Assembly (NCBI GenBank): GCA_023228025.1 | Contig: JALOCD010000029.1 | Coordinates: forward strand, 1-41,838 | Length of the DNA: 41,838 bases | Reading direction: 5' to 3' | Origin: Prolixibacteraceae bacterium | Lineage (GTDB): Bacteria > Bacteroidota > Bacteroidia > Bacteroidales > Prolixibacteraceae | Shown here: positions 7,848 through 15,356 of the stretch, one piece after another | How the letters are laid out: each line of letters opens with the position of its first letter | Position numbering within the stretch: the stretch's first letter is position 1 | The notes under the pieces: model-generated | Told to the model about the DNA's origin: nothing | What the model saw: only the letters and a program-made list of their open reading frames with translations | Database searches by the model: none | Position numbers and translations under genes: made by a program

Positions 7848-9467
7848 TTGCTTGAATTCTGCTTTGCAGTAGTTTATACCCAGTAAATCGTAAAATTTGG
7901 TAAGCCTCGTCAGGCGGTTCTTGAAATTTTCGAAATCTTTAGGCCCTTTGGGCGACCAAACCACCTCTGCCAAGGCAGCAGCGCGCGGATAGACCATGTA
8001 TTCGACCTGTTGCGGTGTTTTCATGTACTCGGTCCAAACATTGCCCTGGGCGCCCATCACATATTTGGATTCCTCATCAGAAAGGGAGGCGGGAACAGGT
8101 TCATAACTATATATTTTCTTAAGCGGAAGAAATCCACCAATTGCCAATGGTTCATTTTTTGGATCTGCCTGGTAGTGGTCCAGATAGCAGTATTCACCTG
8201 GCGTCATGACCACAAAATGATGCTCTTTGGCAGCAGCAATTCCACCTTTTTCCCCACGCCACGACATAACAGCTGCATTTGGGGCCAGGCCTCCTTCAAG
8301 TATTTCATCCCAGCCAATCAATTTTTTCCCGTTCTCATTTAAAAATTTCTCAATTCGTTGAACGAAGAAGCTTTGTAGTTCATTTTCTGTTCTTAGTCCT
8401 TCGGCTTTCATTCTTTCCTTGCACAAAGGACATTTTTGCCAGCGTGTTTTGGGACATTCGTCACCTCCAATGTGAAAATATTCGCCCGGGAAAAGGGGGA
8501 TTACCTCTTTTAAAACATCCATCAGAAAAGTATCTGTCTTGGCATTTCCTGCGCAATAGACGTCTTCAAATACTCCCCAGGTAGTGCCTACTTCATAAGG
8601 GCCTCCCGTACAGCCCAATTCTGGGTATGCTGCCAATGCCGCCAGGGCATGACCGGGCATTTCAATTTCAGGGACTACCGTAATAAACCGTTCCGCAGCA
8701 TAGGCCACGATCTCTTTGATGTCGTCCTGCGTATAAAATCCGCCCACCGGGGTACCATCATAGTTCTTGCTTCCGTAATGGCCAACCAAAGTCTCTTTCC
8801 GAATTGATCCTACTTCTGTAAGTCTTGGGTATTTTTTGATTTCAATTCTCCAGCCCTGATCTTCGGTAAGATGCCAGTGAAAAGTATTTAACTTATGAAA
8901 TGCCATGTAATCAAGATACTTCAAAATAAACTCTTTGGGCATGAAATGGCGGCCAACATCCAAATGCAAACCTCTCCAGGCAAATCTTGGGGAATCTTTG
9001 ATTTCAACAGCCGGTAAAACAACTTCAGATAGTTTTTGCTGGATGGGCGGCATCAGTTGCAGGAGTGTTTGAATGCCATAGAACAGGCCATTGGGAGAAG
9101 GGGATTCGAGCACGATTCCTTTGGATGAAACTACCAGGTGATAACCCTCTTTCGGGATGGAAAGTCCAGTATTTAATTTGATGAATATGGCTTTCTTTTC
9201 AAGCGCGCCTGAAAAAGTTATTTTGCTTTTAATTTGGTATAAACCTTCCAAATGACCAGTAAGGTAAGATGTCACTTTCTGCATCTCTTTATTTTCACTG
9301 TTGATCAGAATCTTTGTCTTGGATCCAATGGAAAATGTTCCCTCCATGTTTGTCAGGGAGGCGGGCATTGGAATAATCTGAACATCAGGTCGTCTGATCT
9401 CGGCCTGGCATGACCAGAATCCGATGCTAAACAGGGAGAAAATTGCCAGGCTAAAAAATTTCTTCAT
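7845..9467 (-). CDS. Beta-N-acetylhexosaminidase, GH20 family lipoprotein
   Basis: From ATG 9467 the protein has 540 residues: a lipoprotein signal ending at Cys20 (SIGFWSC), a GH20b-like N-terminal domain (about 28-158), then the GH20 catalytic barrel from RFAWRGLHLDVGRHF onward. The catalytic pair Asp336-Glu337 sits in HIGGDECPK. HWHLTEDQGWR and EIEMPGHALAALAAYPEL are further family landmarks. It removes terminal GlcNAc/GalNAc from glycans or chitooligosaccharides by substrate-assisted catalysis with the N-acetyl group, probably at the cell envelope. An upstream Met at 9518 is open in frame, but a perfect -7 box at 9492-9499 lies between the two, and only the 9467 start places the signal peptide at the N terminus. 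No SusC/SusD pair is nearby, so it is not part of a visible polysaccharide utilisation locus. Confidence 0.95.
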   Translation of the reverse strand: MKKFFSLAIFSLFSIGFWSCQAEIRRPDVQIIPMPASLTNMEGTFSIGSKTKILINSENKEMQKVTSYLTGHLEGLYQIKSKITFSGALEKKAIFIKLNTGLSIPKEGYHLVVSSKGIVLESPSPNGLFYGIQTLLQLMPPIQQKLSEVVLPAVEIKDSPRFAWRGLHLDVGRHFMPKEFILKYLDYMAFHKLNTFHWHLTEDQGWRIEIKKYPRLTEVGSIRKETLVGHYGSKNYDGTPVGGFYTQDDIKEIVAYAAERFITVVPEIEMPGHALAALAAYPELGCTGGPYEVGTTWGVFEDVYCAGNAKTDTFLMDVLKEVIPLFPGEYFHIGGDECPKTRWQKCPLCKERMKAEGLRTENELQSFFVQRIEKFLNENGKKLIGWDEILEGGLAPNAAVMSWRGEKGGIAAAKEHHFVVMTPGEYCYLDHYQADPKNEPLAIGGFLPLKKIYSYEPVPASLSDEESKYVMGAQGNVWTEYMKTPQQVEYMVYPRAAALAEVVWSPKGPKDFENFKNRLTRLTKFYDLLGINYCKAEFKQ

Positions 9468-9491
9468 GGGGAAATAATTAAATTTTGCATG

Positions 9492-9499
9492 CAAAGCTA
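9492..9499 (-). promoter_or_regulatory. -7 box for the GH20 gene
   Basis: On the minus strand this reads TAGCTTTG, a perfect TAnnTTTG. The expected start near 9485 leaves a leader of about 18 bases to ATG 9467 and excludes the upstream Met at 9518. A TTTG occurs 16 bases upstream, a little close for a -33 box. Confidence 0.5.
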
Positions 9500-9589
9500 A
9501 ACAAATACAATTTTCCAAAAAGTATTGTTTGTTGAAATGTTACTATTTTGATCAGTTCTTAAATTTAGAGAATGTTTAAAAATATTGCA

Positions 9590-9656
9590 AAGAGTTGAAA
9601 AATCGCTTGCGATTTTTCTCTCTCCCGAAGTATCGGGACAAGTTGTGTAACTCGTT
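9590..9656. repeat. Structured intergenic element with two hairpins inside a closing stem
   Basis: GAAAAATCGC (9597-9606) pairs perfectly with GCGATTTTTC (9609-9618). CCCGA (9624-9628) pairs with TCGGG (9633-9637). The outer GAGTT (9592-9596) can pair with AACTC (9649-9653), which makes a three-way junction. It lies between the divergent GH20 gene and methionine operon, upstream of both promoters, so it is more likely a dispersed REP-like element than an mRNA leader. Apart from this and the promoters I see nothing in 9519-9789. Confidence 0.55.
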
Positions 9657-9789
9657 GTTTCCTCAAGTGTATTTTAACTATAGCTAGAATTTCAAAGCCA
9701 TTTTTAGTTTAATTATGGAGTTATAAATCTCTGTGTAAGAAATTTAAACAGCTTCTGAACAAAAAATTATTTAGAATGATTCAAAAACA

Positions 9790-9821
9790 TTTGGAATTGT
9801 AATTTGGAGTGCTTATGTTTG
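9790..9821 (+). promoter_or_regulatory. Promoter of the methionine operon
   Basis: TTTG (9790-9793), 20 bases, then TATGTTTG (9814-9821): both elements fit the Bacteroidota TTTG-N19..21-TAnnTTTG consensus exactly. Transcription should start near 9828. That leaves a 225-base leader before the aspartate kinase gene, containing the small ORF at 9848 and hairpins. Confidence 0.7.
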
Positions 9822-9847
9822 CAGCCAGTAAATATTATTCGCGCAAG

Positions 9848-9961
9848 ATGATTGGTTTGCTTTATACAGATGTTCAAAATGCCACAAAGACCCAACAGCC
9901 ATGTTGTGATTGCAGCGGTATTCTCTCTTCTATGCGCACCATGTCTATGTTTATGCAATAG
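9848..9961 (+). CDS. Candidate Cys/Met-rich leader peptide of the methionine operon
   Basis: A 37-codon ORF starts about 20 bases after the predicted transcription start. It contains PCCDCSG and ends MRTMSMFMQ, with four Met in its last nine residues, just before the aspartate kinase-metY-metA genes. The stop TAG (9959-9961) overlaps the 5' arm of a hairpin (9960-9966 with 9987-9993). A small GTCT-GAAA-AGAC hairpin follows at 10005-10016. This is the layout of an amino-acid attenuation leader: scarcity of charged Met-tRNA (or Cys-tRNA) would stall the ribosome on the late codons and alter downstream folding. There is no obvious U-tract terminator, so the switch might act on translation or Rho. 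The same frame is open from ATG 9815, which has a GGAG upstream, but that ATG lies inside the -7 box. Function is inferred from position and composition only. Confidence 0.5.
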   Translation: MIGLLYTDVQNATKTQQPCCDCSGILSSMRTMSMFMQ

Positions 9962-10052
9962 CCTTCTCTCGGGCTTTATCCTGTTTGAAGGCTTTCCAAT
10001 CCCCGTCTGAAAAGACAAATTCCGCAAGTTTTACATCTTAAAAATTTATACG

Positions 10053-11426
10053 ATGCCGAAAATTGTAGTGAAATTCGGTGGATCAAATCTTAGAAGCAAT
10101 GAAGAGATTCACCGCATTGTCCAAGTAGTAAAAAATTATGATCAACCATTGATCGTGGTGGTTTCCGCCTTTTATGGAGTGACCAATTATCTGGTGGATG
10201 CACTGGAAAAAGCCCGTCACGATGAAGGAGTGGCTGAAAGGAGTGTCCAATACCTTTACAATCTTAAAATCGATTCATTGAACTATTTTATCCGGGATAC
10301 TGATCTTCTGTCAGATACGGTAAAATTGATACAGGATCAGTTGGATGAATTGAAAAACTACCTAATCGGGATTGCTTTGACCGGTGATGCCTCAAAGGCG
10401 CTCGAGGACCATGTCCTTTCATATGGCGAGAGATTGTCGGCAATTTTCCTGAATGGGATATTGAATGCCCAAAATTTGGAATCAAAGGTCGCATTTCCTG
10501 AAACCATTGGATTGATAACGGATGGTGAATATGGAAATGCATCTGCTGATTTTCATCTTTCAACAAACAAGGTGCGTGAATCGCTCAGTGAAGAGGTGAT
10601 CTTTGTAGTCCCGGGTTTTTACGGAATATCCCAGGACCAAAAAACCACTCTGTTTGGCAGGGGAGGTAGTGATTATGCCGCTGCTGCCCTGGCAAGATGC
10701 GTAGGGGCCTCCTCTTTGGACATATGGAAGGATGTAAATGGTTTTCTGAGTTCAGATCCAAAACTGGTAAGCAACCCCGTGCTGATCGAAAAGCTGTCGT
10801 ACAACGAGGCTGCGGAGCTTGCCTACTTCGGGGCCAAAATTTTGCATCCCAGAACGGTCGAACCCCTGACAGACCCCCATATTGCAATTCGCATATTCAA
10901 TATTTACGGAACCCTGGATGTCGCAACACCCCTAACGATCATCAGTCGAGAGAAGTCAGTTTTAACAGGCGTGATCAAAAGTGTGACCTACAGTGACGAT
11001 TTTGGATTGCTTAAATTAAAGGGCCCGGGCGTAGGTCTCAAACCGGGTATTTTGGCGAAGGTTACCACAGCGCTCCACCTGGCGGGTATCAACATCAGTT
11101 CTGTTTTGACATCACAGATCTCCATCAACATTCTTCTTGCTAAAAATGATCTGCAAAATGCATTTGCTGTTGTGAGCGCGATTGAACTCTCGGCGGTTGG
11201 CAAACTCCAGATTGAGGACGACATTGCCATTGTGGCTGCGGTTGGTCATGGTATTACAGACAATTATGGTATCGCGGCAAGAATATTTACGGCCCTAGCC
11301 TCAGATAGTATCAATGTGGTCATGAGCTGTTCGGGCGCTTCTCCCATCGTAAGTTACTACCTCGTTCAATTATCCGACAGGACAGCCGCTGTAAAAGCAA
11401 TTCACCGTGAATTTTTTGAAAAGTAA
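10053..11426 (+). CDS. Aspartate kinase (monofunctional, tandem ACT domains)
   Basis: This 457-residue enzyme phosphorylates aspartate as the first step toward Met, Thr, Lys and diaminopimelate. The amino-acid kinase domain (about 1-300) starts VVKFGGSNL, a variant of the usual KFGGTS, and contains LFGRGGSDYAAAALA and the WKDVNGFLSSDP substrate segment. Two ACT regulatory domains follow (about 310-457, beginning at GLLKLKGPGVG and again at IAIVAAVGHGI). There is no homoserine dehydrogenase fusion. It heads an operon with metY (42 bases downstream) and metA (38 bases further), so this isozyme probably serves methionine synthesis, and its ACT domains may sense Met, SAM or Thr. It is preceded by a candidate leader peptide. 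The symbol is left blank because isozyme naming is ambiguous. Confidence 0.93.
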   Translation: MPKIVVKFGGSNLRSNEEIHRIVQVVKNYDQPLIVVVSAFYGVTNYLVDALEKARHDEGVAERSVQYLYNLKIDSLNYFIRDTDLLSDTVKLIQDQLDELKNYLIGIALTGDASKALEDHVLSYGERLSAIFLNGILNAQNLESKVAFPETIGLITDGEYGNASADFHLSTNKVRESLSEEVIFVVPGFYGISQDQKTTLFGRGGSDYAAAALARCVGASSLDIWKDVNGFLSSDPKLVSNPVLIEKLSYNEAAELAYFGAKILHPRTVEPLTDPHIAIRIFNIYGTLDVATPLTIISREKSVLTGVIKSVTYSDDFGLLKLKGPGVGLKPGILAKVTTALHLAGINISSVLTSQISINILLAKNDLQNAFAVVSAIELSAVGKLQIEDDIAIVAAVGHGITDNYGIAARIFTALASDSINVVMSCSGASPIVSYYLVQLSDRTAAVKAIHREFFEK

Positions 11427-11468
11427 AAACAAATATTAAAATCAATAATCATTTAAAAATCAATTACC

Positions 11469-12770
11469 ATGAGTACTCAAAAACAAAAATTCGAAACATT
11501 ACAGGTTCACGCCGGTCATACACCCGACCAGGACACTTTGTCAAGAGCGGTTCCAATCTATCAAACCACCTCCTATGTTTTTAAAAACTCGGAACATGCC
11601 GCCAACCTTTTTGGGTTGAAGGAATTTGGAAACATCTACACCCGGCTGATGAACCCGACTACCGATGTCTTTGAAAAAAGGATCGCCGCCCTTGAGGGGG
11701 GAGTGGCAGCTTTGGCGGTAAGTTCGGGCCATGCCGCGCAATTTATTGCCATCACAAACATTGCCGGGGCCGGCGACAATTTTGTCACATCGCCCTATCT
11801 TTACGGCGGTTCGCACAACCAGTTCAAAGTTACTTTCAAGAACATTGGCATTCAGGCCAGGTTTTCTGAAGATTTGAACCCGGCAAATTTCGAAAAGCTG
11901 ATTGATGATAAGACAAAAGCCATCTATCTTGAAACAATAGGTAATCCAAGTTTTAACATTCCGGATTTTGAAAAATTTGCAGAACTGGCCAAAAAACATG
12001 ATCTGCCACTAATCGTTGACAATACTTTTGCATGTGGAGGCGCACTCTTCCGTCCGTTAGAGCATGGCGCCAATGTTGTGGTTGAATCTGCTACAAAATG
12101 GATTGGCGGTCATGGTACCTCTATTGGCGGAGTCATCGTGGATGGCGGCAATTTTAACTGGGGAAATGGCAAGTATCCTGGATTCACTGAGCCTTCAGAG
12201 GGATATCATGGATTGGTATTCTGGGATGTATTTGGAAGTGATGGTCCTTTCGGAAATATTGCTTTCATCATCAGGGCCAGGGTGGAAGGTCTTCGCGACT
12301 TCGGCCCTGCGATCTCCCCTTTTAACTCTTTCCAATTGATCCAGGGTTTGGAAACACTCTCTTTAAGGGTCGAACGTCATGTTCAGAACACGGAGAAACT
12401 GGCTTTGTGGTTACAGAATCATCCCAAAGTTGCCTCAGTGATCTATCCCGGTTTGAAATCTGACGAAAACCATGCGCTTGCCAGCAAATATCTCAAAAAA
12501 GGCGCCGGCGCCGTGCTTTCATTTGTGCTGAAAGGGAGCAAGGAGAATGCCATCCAGCTTGTAAACAATCTTGAGCTTGTCAGCCATCTTGCCAATGTTG
12601 GTGATGTGCGTACCCTGATTATCCAGCCTTCAGCAACAACGCATTCCCAGTTAAACGAAAAGGAGCAGCTGCAAGCCGGAGTCCTTCCATCGCAATTGCG
12701 AGTTTCTGTAGGAATCGAACACATCGATGACATTATTGCCGATTTTGAACAAGCTTTGGCAAAGATTTAA
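11469..12770 (+). CDS. metY: O-acetylhomoserine sulfhydrylase (O-acetylhomoserine aminocarboxypropyltransferase)
   Basis: This 433-residue protein belongs to the Cys/Met-metabolism PLP enzymes. It starts ETLQVHAGHTPD and has the PLP-phosphate contact segment YTRLMNPTT (57-65), SSGHAAQ (85-91) and the Schiff-base Lys210 in ESATKWIGGHG. Length and the insert around GNFNWGNGKYPGFTEPSEGYHG are typical of MetY rather than MetB/MetC (about 380-400). It condenses O-acetylhomoserine with sulfide to give homocysteine directly. This matches the downstream MetA, whose active site predicts an acetyl donor. The operon order kinase-metY-metA is consistent with a direct-sulfhydrylation route to methionine. 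Confidence 0.95.
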   Translation: MSTQKQKFETLQVHAGHTPDQDTLSRAVPIYQTTSYVFKNSEHAANLFGLKEFGNIYTRLMNPTTDVFEKRIAALEGGVAALAVSSGHAAQFIAITNIAGAGDNFVTSPYLYGGSHNQFKVTFKNIGIQARFSEDLNPANFEKLIDDKTKAIYLETIGNPSFNIPDFEKFAELAKKHDLPLIVDNTFACGGALFRPLEHGANVVVESATKWIGGHGTSIGGVIVDGGNFNWGNGKYPGFTEPSEGYHGLVFWDVFGSDGPFGNIAFIIRARVEGLRDFGPAISPFNSFQLIQGLETLSLRVERHVQNTEKLALWLQNHPKVASVIYPGLKSDENHALASKYLKKGAGAVLSFVLKGSKENAIQLVNNLELVSHLANVGDVRTLIIQPSATTHSQLNEKEQLQAGVLPSQLRVSVGIEHIDDIIADFEQALAKI

Positions 12771-12808
12771 TCTATTTTTGAATTATTGATATCATAAATT
12801 TTTGAGTT

Positions 12809-13726
12809 ATGCCTTTAAATCTGCCGGATGGACTACCTGCCATCGATTTGTTGAGAGAAGAAAATATTTTTGTTATCGACCAGACAAGGGCCGAGCACCA
12901 GGATATCCGTCCTTTAAAGATTGTGATTCTTAATTTGATGCCATTGAAGATTGCAACCGAAACAGACCTGCTTCGGTTGCTTTCCAACACTCCGCTTCAG
13001 ATCGAGATTGATTTTCTGCAGATTGAAGGGCATACACCCAAAAACACTTCAAAAGATCACCTGAAGTCATTCTATCTGACTTTCGATCAGATCAAAAAGA
13101 AAAAGTTTGATGGAATGATCATCACGGGGGCTCCCGTCGAACATCTACCTTTTGAAGAGGTGGACTATTGGGATGAAATCCGTGAAATTTTCGATTGGGC
13201 ACATCTGAATGTCACTTCCACCATGTTTATCTGCTGGGCCTCTCAGGCCGGACTCTACCACCATTACGGAATACCAAAATACCCTTTGCGAAAGAAGATG
13301 TTTGGTGTATTTGACCATACAGTTACTGACAAGAAACTTCCGCTATTCAGAGGTTTTGACGATATTTACAGGGCACCTCACTCTAGACATACAGAATTGA
13401 AAGCGAAAGATTTTGCCTCTGTTCCAGGTGTAAAGATACTTTCAGTGTCGGATCAGGCAGGGGTCTACATGGCCATGGCTGAAAATGGAAAACAGATCTT
13501 CGTGACCGGGCATCCAGAATATTCCCTCAGAACGCTCGAAAGAGAGTATAAGCGTGATGTAGAAAAGGGATTGCCGATTGAGATTCCGATCAATTATTAC
13601 CCTCACAACAATCCTGAGTCCCGACCAATTTTAAGTTGGAGAGGTCATGCTAACCTACTTTTTATGAATTGGCTTAACTATTACGTATATCAGGAGACAC
13701 CATATGACATTCAGGATATCAGCTAA
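12809..13726 (+). CDS. metA: Homoserine O-acetyltransferase of the MetA family
   Basis: The 305-residue MetA fold (class I glutamine-amidotransferase-like) is complete. Catalytic Cys142 is in FICWASQAG, His235 and Glu237 in TGHPEYS, with the oxyanion and substrate loop near RAPHSRHTE. Residue 111 is Glu (TGAPVEHL). In characterised MetA enzymes Glu at this position goes with acetyl-CoA and Gly with succinyl-CoA, so I call it an acetyltransferase despite the common succinyltransferase label. It activates homoserine for the MetY reaction encoded just upstream. It is the last gene of the operon; I see no clear terminator between 13727 and the convergent TPR gene stop at 13836. Confidence 0.95.
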   Translation: MPLNLPDGLPAIDLLREENIFVIDQTRAEHQDIRPLKIVILNLMPLKIATETDLLRLLSNTPLQIEIDFLQIEGHTPKNTSKDHLKSFYLTFDQIKKKKFDGMIITGAPVEHLPFEEVDYWDEIREIFDWAHLNVTSTMFICWASQAGLYHHYGIPKYPLRKKMFGVFDHTVTDKKLPLFRGFDDIYRAPHSRHTELKAKDFASVPGVKILSVSDQAGVYMAMAENGKQIFVTGHPEYSLRTLEREYKRDVEKGLPIEIPINYYPHNNPESRPILSWRGHANLLFMNWLNYYVYQETPYDIQDIS

Positions 13727-13835
13727 TTAAGACTCATTAGGATTGCATTACTGTTGGGGGCTTTGCGCTCCTCCTGTACCTTTTTCGCCGCTTTTAACAT
13801 CGTCGTTTTTAATTCTGTGTTTTGCTTTCTTGATT

Positions 13836-15074
13836 TCACTTACGTATTTTTTGTTTGCGTTCCAGTGCATATTTGGTCATCTGCCGATGGTAATCATTTT
13901 TCTCTTTATCTGATTTTAAATAGGCATTGTAGTACTTTATAGCCTGGGATTTGTCTTTTGGTAGCCAGAGATCATAATTGTTGGCAATTTTAAATAGGAT
14001 ATCAACTTTGGTTGAATCCAGTTGATAGGCTTTTTTAAGAAACTCAACAGACTTTCCATACGCCTTCTTTTCGGTGTAGATATTGCCCAATTGATTGTAT
14101 ATATCCGACATATAAGAAGGTATCCCAATTTTGGCGGCAAAATTCAGATAAGCAAGGCTCTGATCGTTATCTTTCAGGTTTTTGTAGCATAGCCCTATAA
14201 AAAGGCCGGCTACCGGATCATTGGGAACAAGCGTCAGACTCTTTTCAAGCAATTCGATCCCCTTTTTGAACTCCTTTTCGTAATAATGGCTGATCCCAAG
14301 ATTTTTGATCACGCCGGGTAAGGAATCCCCTGTTGCAATTAATTTTTCATATTGTGCAATTGCTTTTTTATAGATTCTTTTGGAATAATGCAGGTCTCCA
14401 AGTCTGTTGAGAAGAAGGGTCTCTTCAGGGAAGGCCAATATTCCATTTTCAAGTGTTTCAACAGCTTGATCATACATATTCTGCATTTGGTACAGAGAGG
14501 CAAGGTTGATGTAGTTATTTAAATCCGTGGGATTTTGAGGGATAACCCTTTTATAGAGTTCAATGGCCAGGCTGTCGTTTCCGGTTCGCATGGCCGAAAA
14601 GGCGAGAAGTTTGTTTACATAAACATTGCTGCTGTCGCGTTGATAGGCGTTGAAAAGAATTAAAAAAGGCTCCTGATAATTTCTGATATTGAAAAATGCC
14701 CTGGAGAGCCTGATCGCATTGACAGTATTTAAAGTGTCGAGATCGAATATCTTTTTATAGTAGGGCAGGGCCTGACGATAGTTGCCTAGATTGCTATTTG
14801 TTTCGGACAGTTCGTTCAGAATGGCTGTTTGTGCAGAGTCTAACTGATAAGCTTTTTCAAAAGACTTTAAAGCTTTTGCATACTCAAATCTTTTTTCATG
14901 AACAATGCCCTGTTTGAGATAAAGATTGGGGTCGGATGAGTTCTTTAACAGTAATGAATCAATTATTTGCAATTCTTTGCTGTTCTGGCTGTTTTGATTC
15001 AGCTGATCGATTTTCTGTGCAAATGAATAAAATGGTAGAAAGAGCAGTACCGATATCTTCAATATATTAATCAT
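13836..15074 (-). CDS. Secreted TPR-repeat protein under predicted BlaI control
   Basis: This 412-residue protein has an N-terminal signal peptide (hydrophobic ISVLLFLPFYSFAQ) and about nine to ten tetratricopeptide repeats from residue 40 to 390, such as LYLKQGIVHEKRFEYAKALK and AIRLSRAFFNIRNYQEPFLI. There is no catalytic domain, so it is probably a periplasmic scaffold. Its promoter region (15212-15256) carries the same dyad operator as the blaI promoter region, including an identical 14-base stretch. It should therefore be repressed by BlaI and released when the M56 sensor is activated. It is encoded downstream of the M56 gene on the same strand, behind a terminator (15306-15345), so it is a separate transcription unit in the same regulon. 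Confidence 0.85.
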   Translation of the reverse strand: MINILKISVLLFLPFYSFAQKIDQLNQNSQNSKELQIIDSLLLKNSSDPNLYLKQGIVHEKRFEYAKALKSFEKAYQLDSAQTAILNELSETNSNLGNYRQALPYYKKIFDLDTLNTVNAIRLSRAFFNIRNYQEPFLILFNAYQRDSSNVYVNKLLAFSAMRTGNDSLAIELYKRVIPQNPTDLNNYINLASLYQMQNMYDQAVETLENGILAFPEETLLLNRLGDLHYSKRIYKKAIAQYEKLIATGDSLPGVIKNLGISHYYEKEFKKGIELLEKSLTLVPNDPVAGLFIGLCYKNLKDNDQSLAYLNFAAKIGIPSYMSDIYNQLGNIYTEKKAYGKSVEFLKKAYQLDSTKVDILFKIANNYDLWLPKDKSQAIKYYNAYLKSDKEKNDYHRQMTKYALERKQKIRK

Positions 15075-15211
15075 GGTAAACGAATTGGTTAAGTTCCCTT
15101 ATTGCGATTTACTTCTCTTAATTTCAAAACGGCGTTCTATATTCTTTTGCAGAAATAGCGATCAATATCAAGTATTATGATCGTTTTATAAGGTGGTAGG
15201 TAAAGCCATAT

Positions 15212-15256
15212 CAAATATACAACTATTTAGTTAGTCGTACAACTATGGTGATAGTT
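15212..15256 (-). promoter_or_regulatory. BlaI-type operator overlapping the TPR gene promoter
   Basis: On the minus strand TTG (15242-15240), 20 bases, then TATATTTG (15219-15212) form a full promoter. The dyad TACAACTA-N6-TAGTCGTA (15218-15239) fills the spacer, and a second dyad AACTAT-N4-ATAGTT (15241-15256) covers the -33 side. CAAATATACAACTA (15212-15225) recurs exactly at 17260-17273 upstream of blaI. The sites fit the TACA...TGTA dyads bound by BlaI/MecI repressors. Confidence 0.7.
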
Positions 15257-15305
15257 AAATTGTGTTAAACCAAACACAATGTTATGTTAAAATTTTCGTT
15301 TAAAA

Positions 15306-15345
15306 ATATTCCGTTCCCGAAATGGTTAATTCAGGAACGGAATAT
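15306..15345 (-). terminator. Terminator of the blaI-M56 operon
   Basis: A perfect 12-bp stem (15306-15317 with 15334-15345) is followed on the minus strand by a short T run. It starts 12 bases after the M56 stop codon. Confidence 0.85.
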
Positions 15346-15356
15346 AGGAATCAGGA

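Noticed and set aside
9468..9518. N-terminal extension of the GH20 protein from the Met at 9518
   Set aside because: A perfect -7 box lies inside the extension and the signal peptide begins only at 9467.
9815..9961. 48-residue version of the leader ORF starting at ATG 9815 with GGAG upstream
   Set aside because: ATG 9815 lies inside the TATGTTTG promoter box, so it would not be in the mRNA if that promoter is used; kept as a fallback.
9767..10027. 86-residue minus-strand open frame between the GH20 gene and the aspartate kinase gene
   Set aside because: It overlaps the predicted promoter and leader ORF on the other strand and has no recognisable protein features or promoter of its own.
9822..10052. 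SAM riboswitch upstream of the methionine operon
   Set aside because: I looked for the SAM-I core and SAM-II layout and found neither; a Met-rich ORF is present instead.
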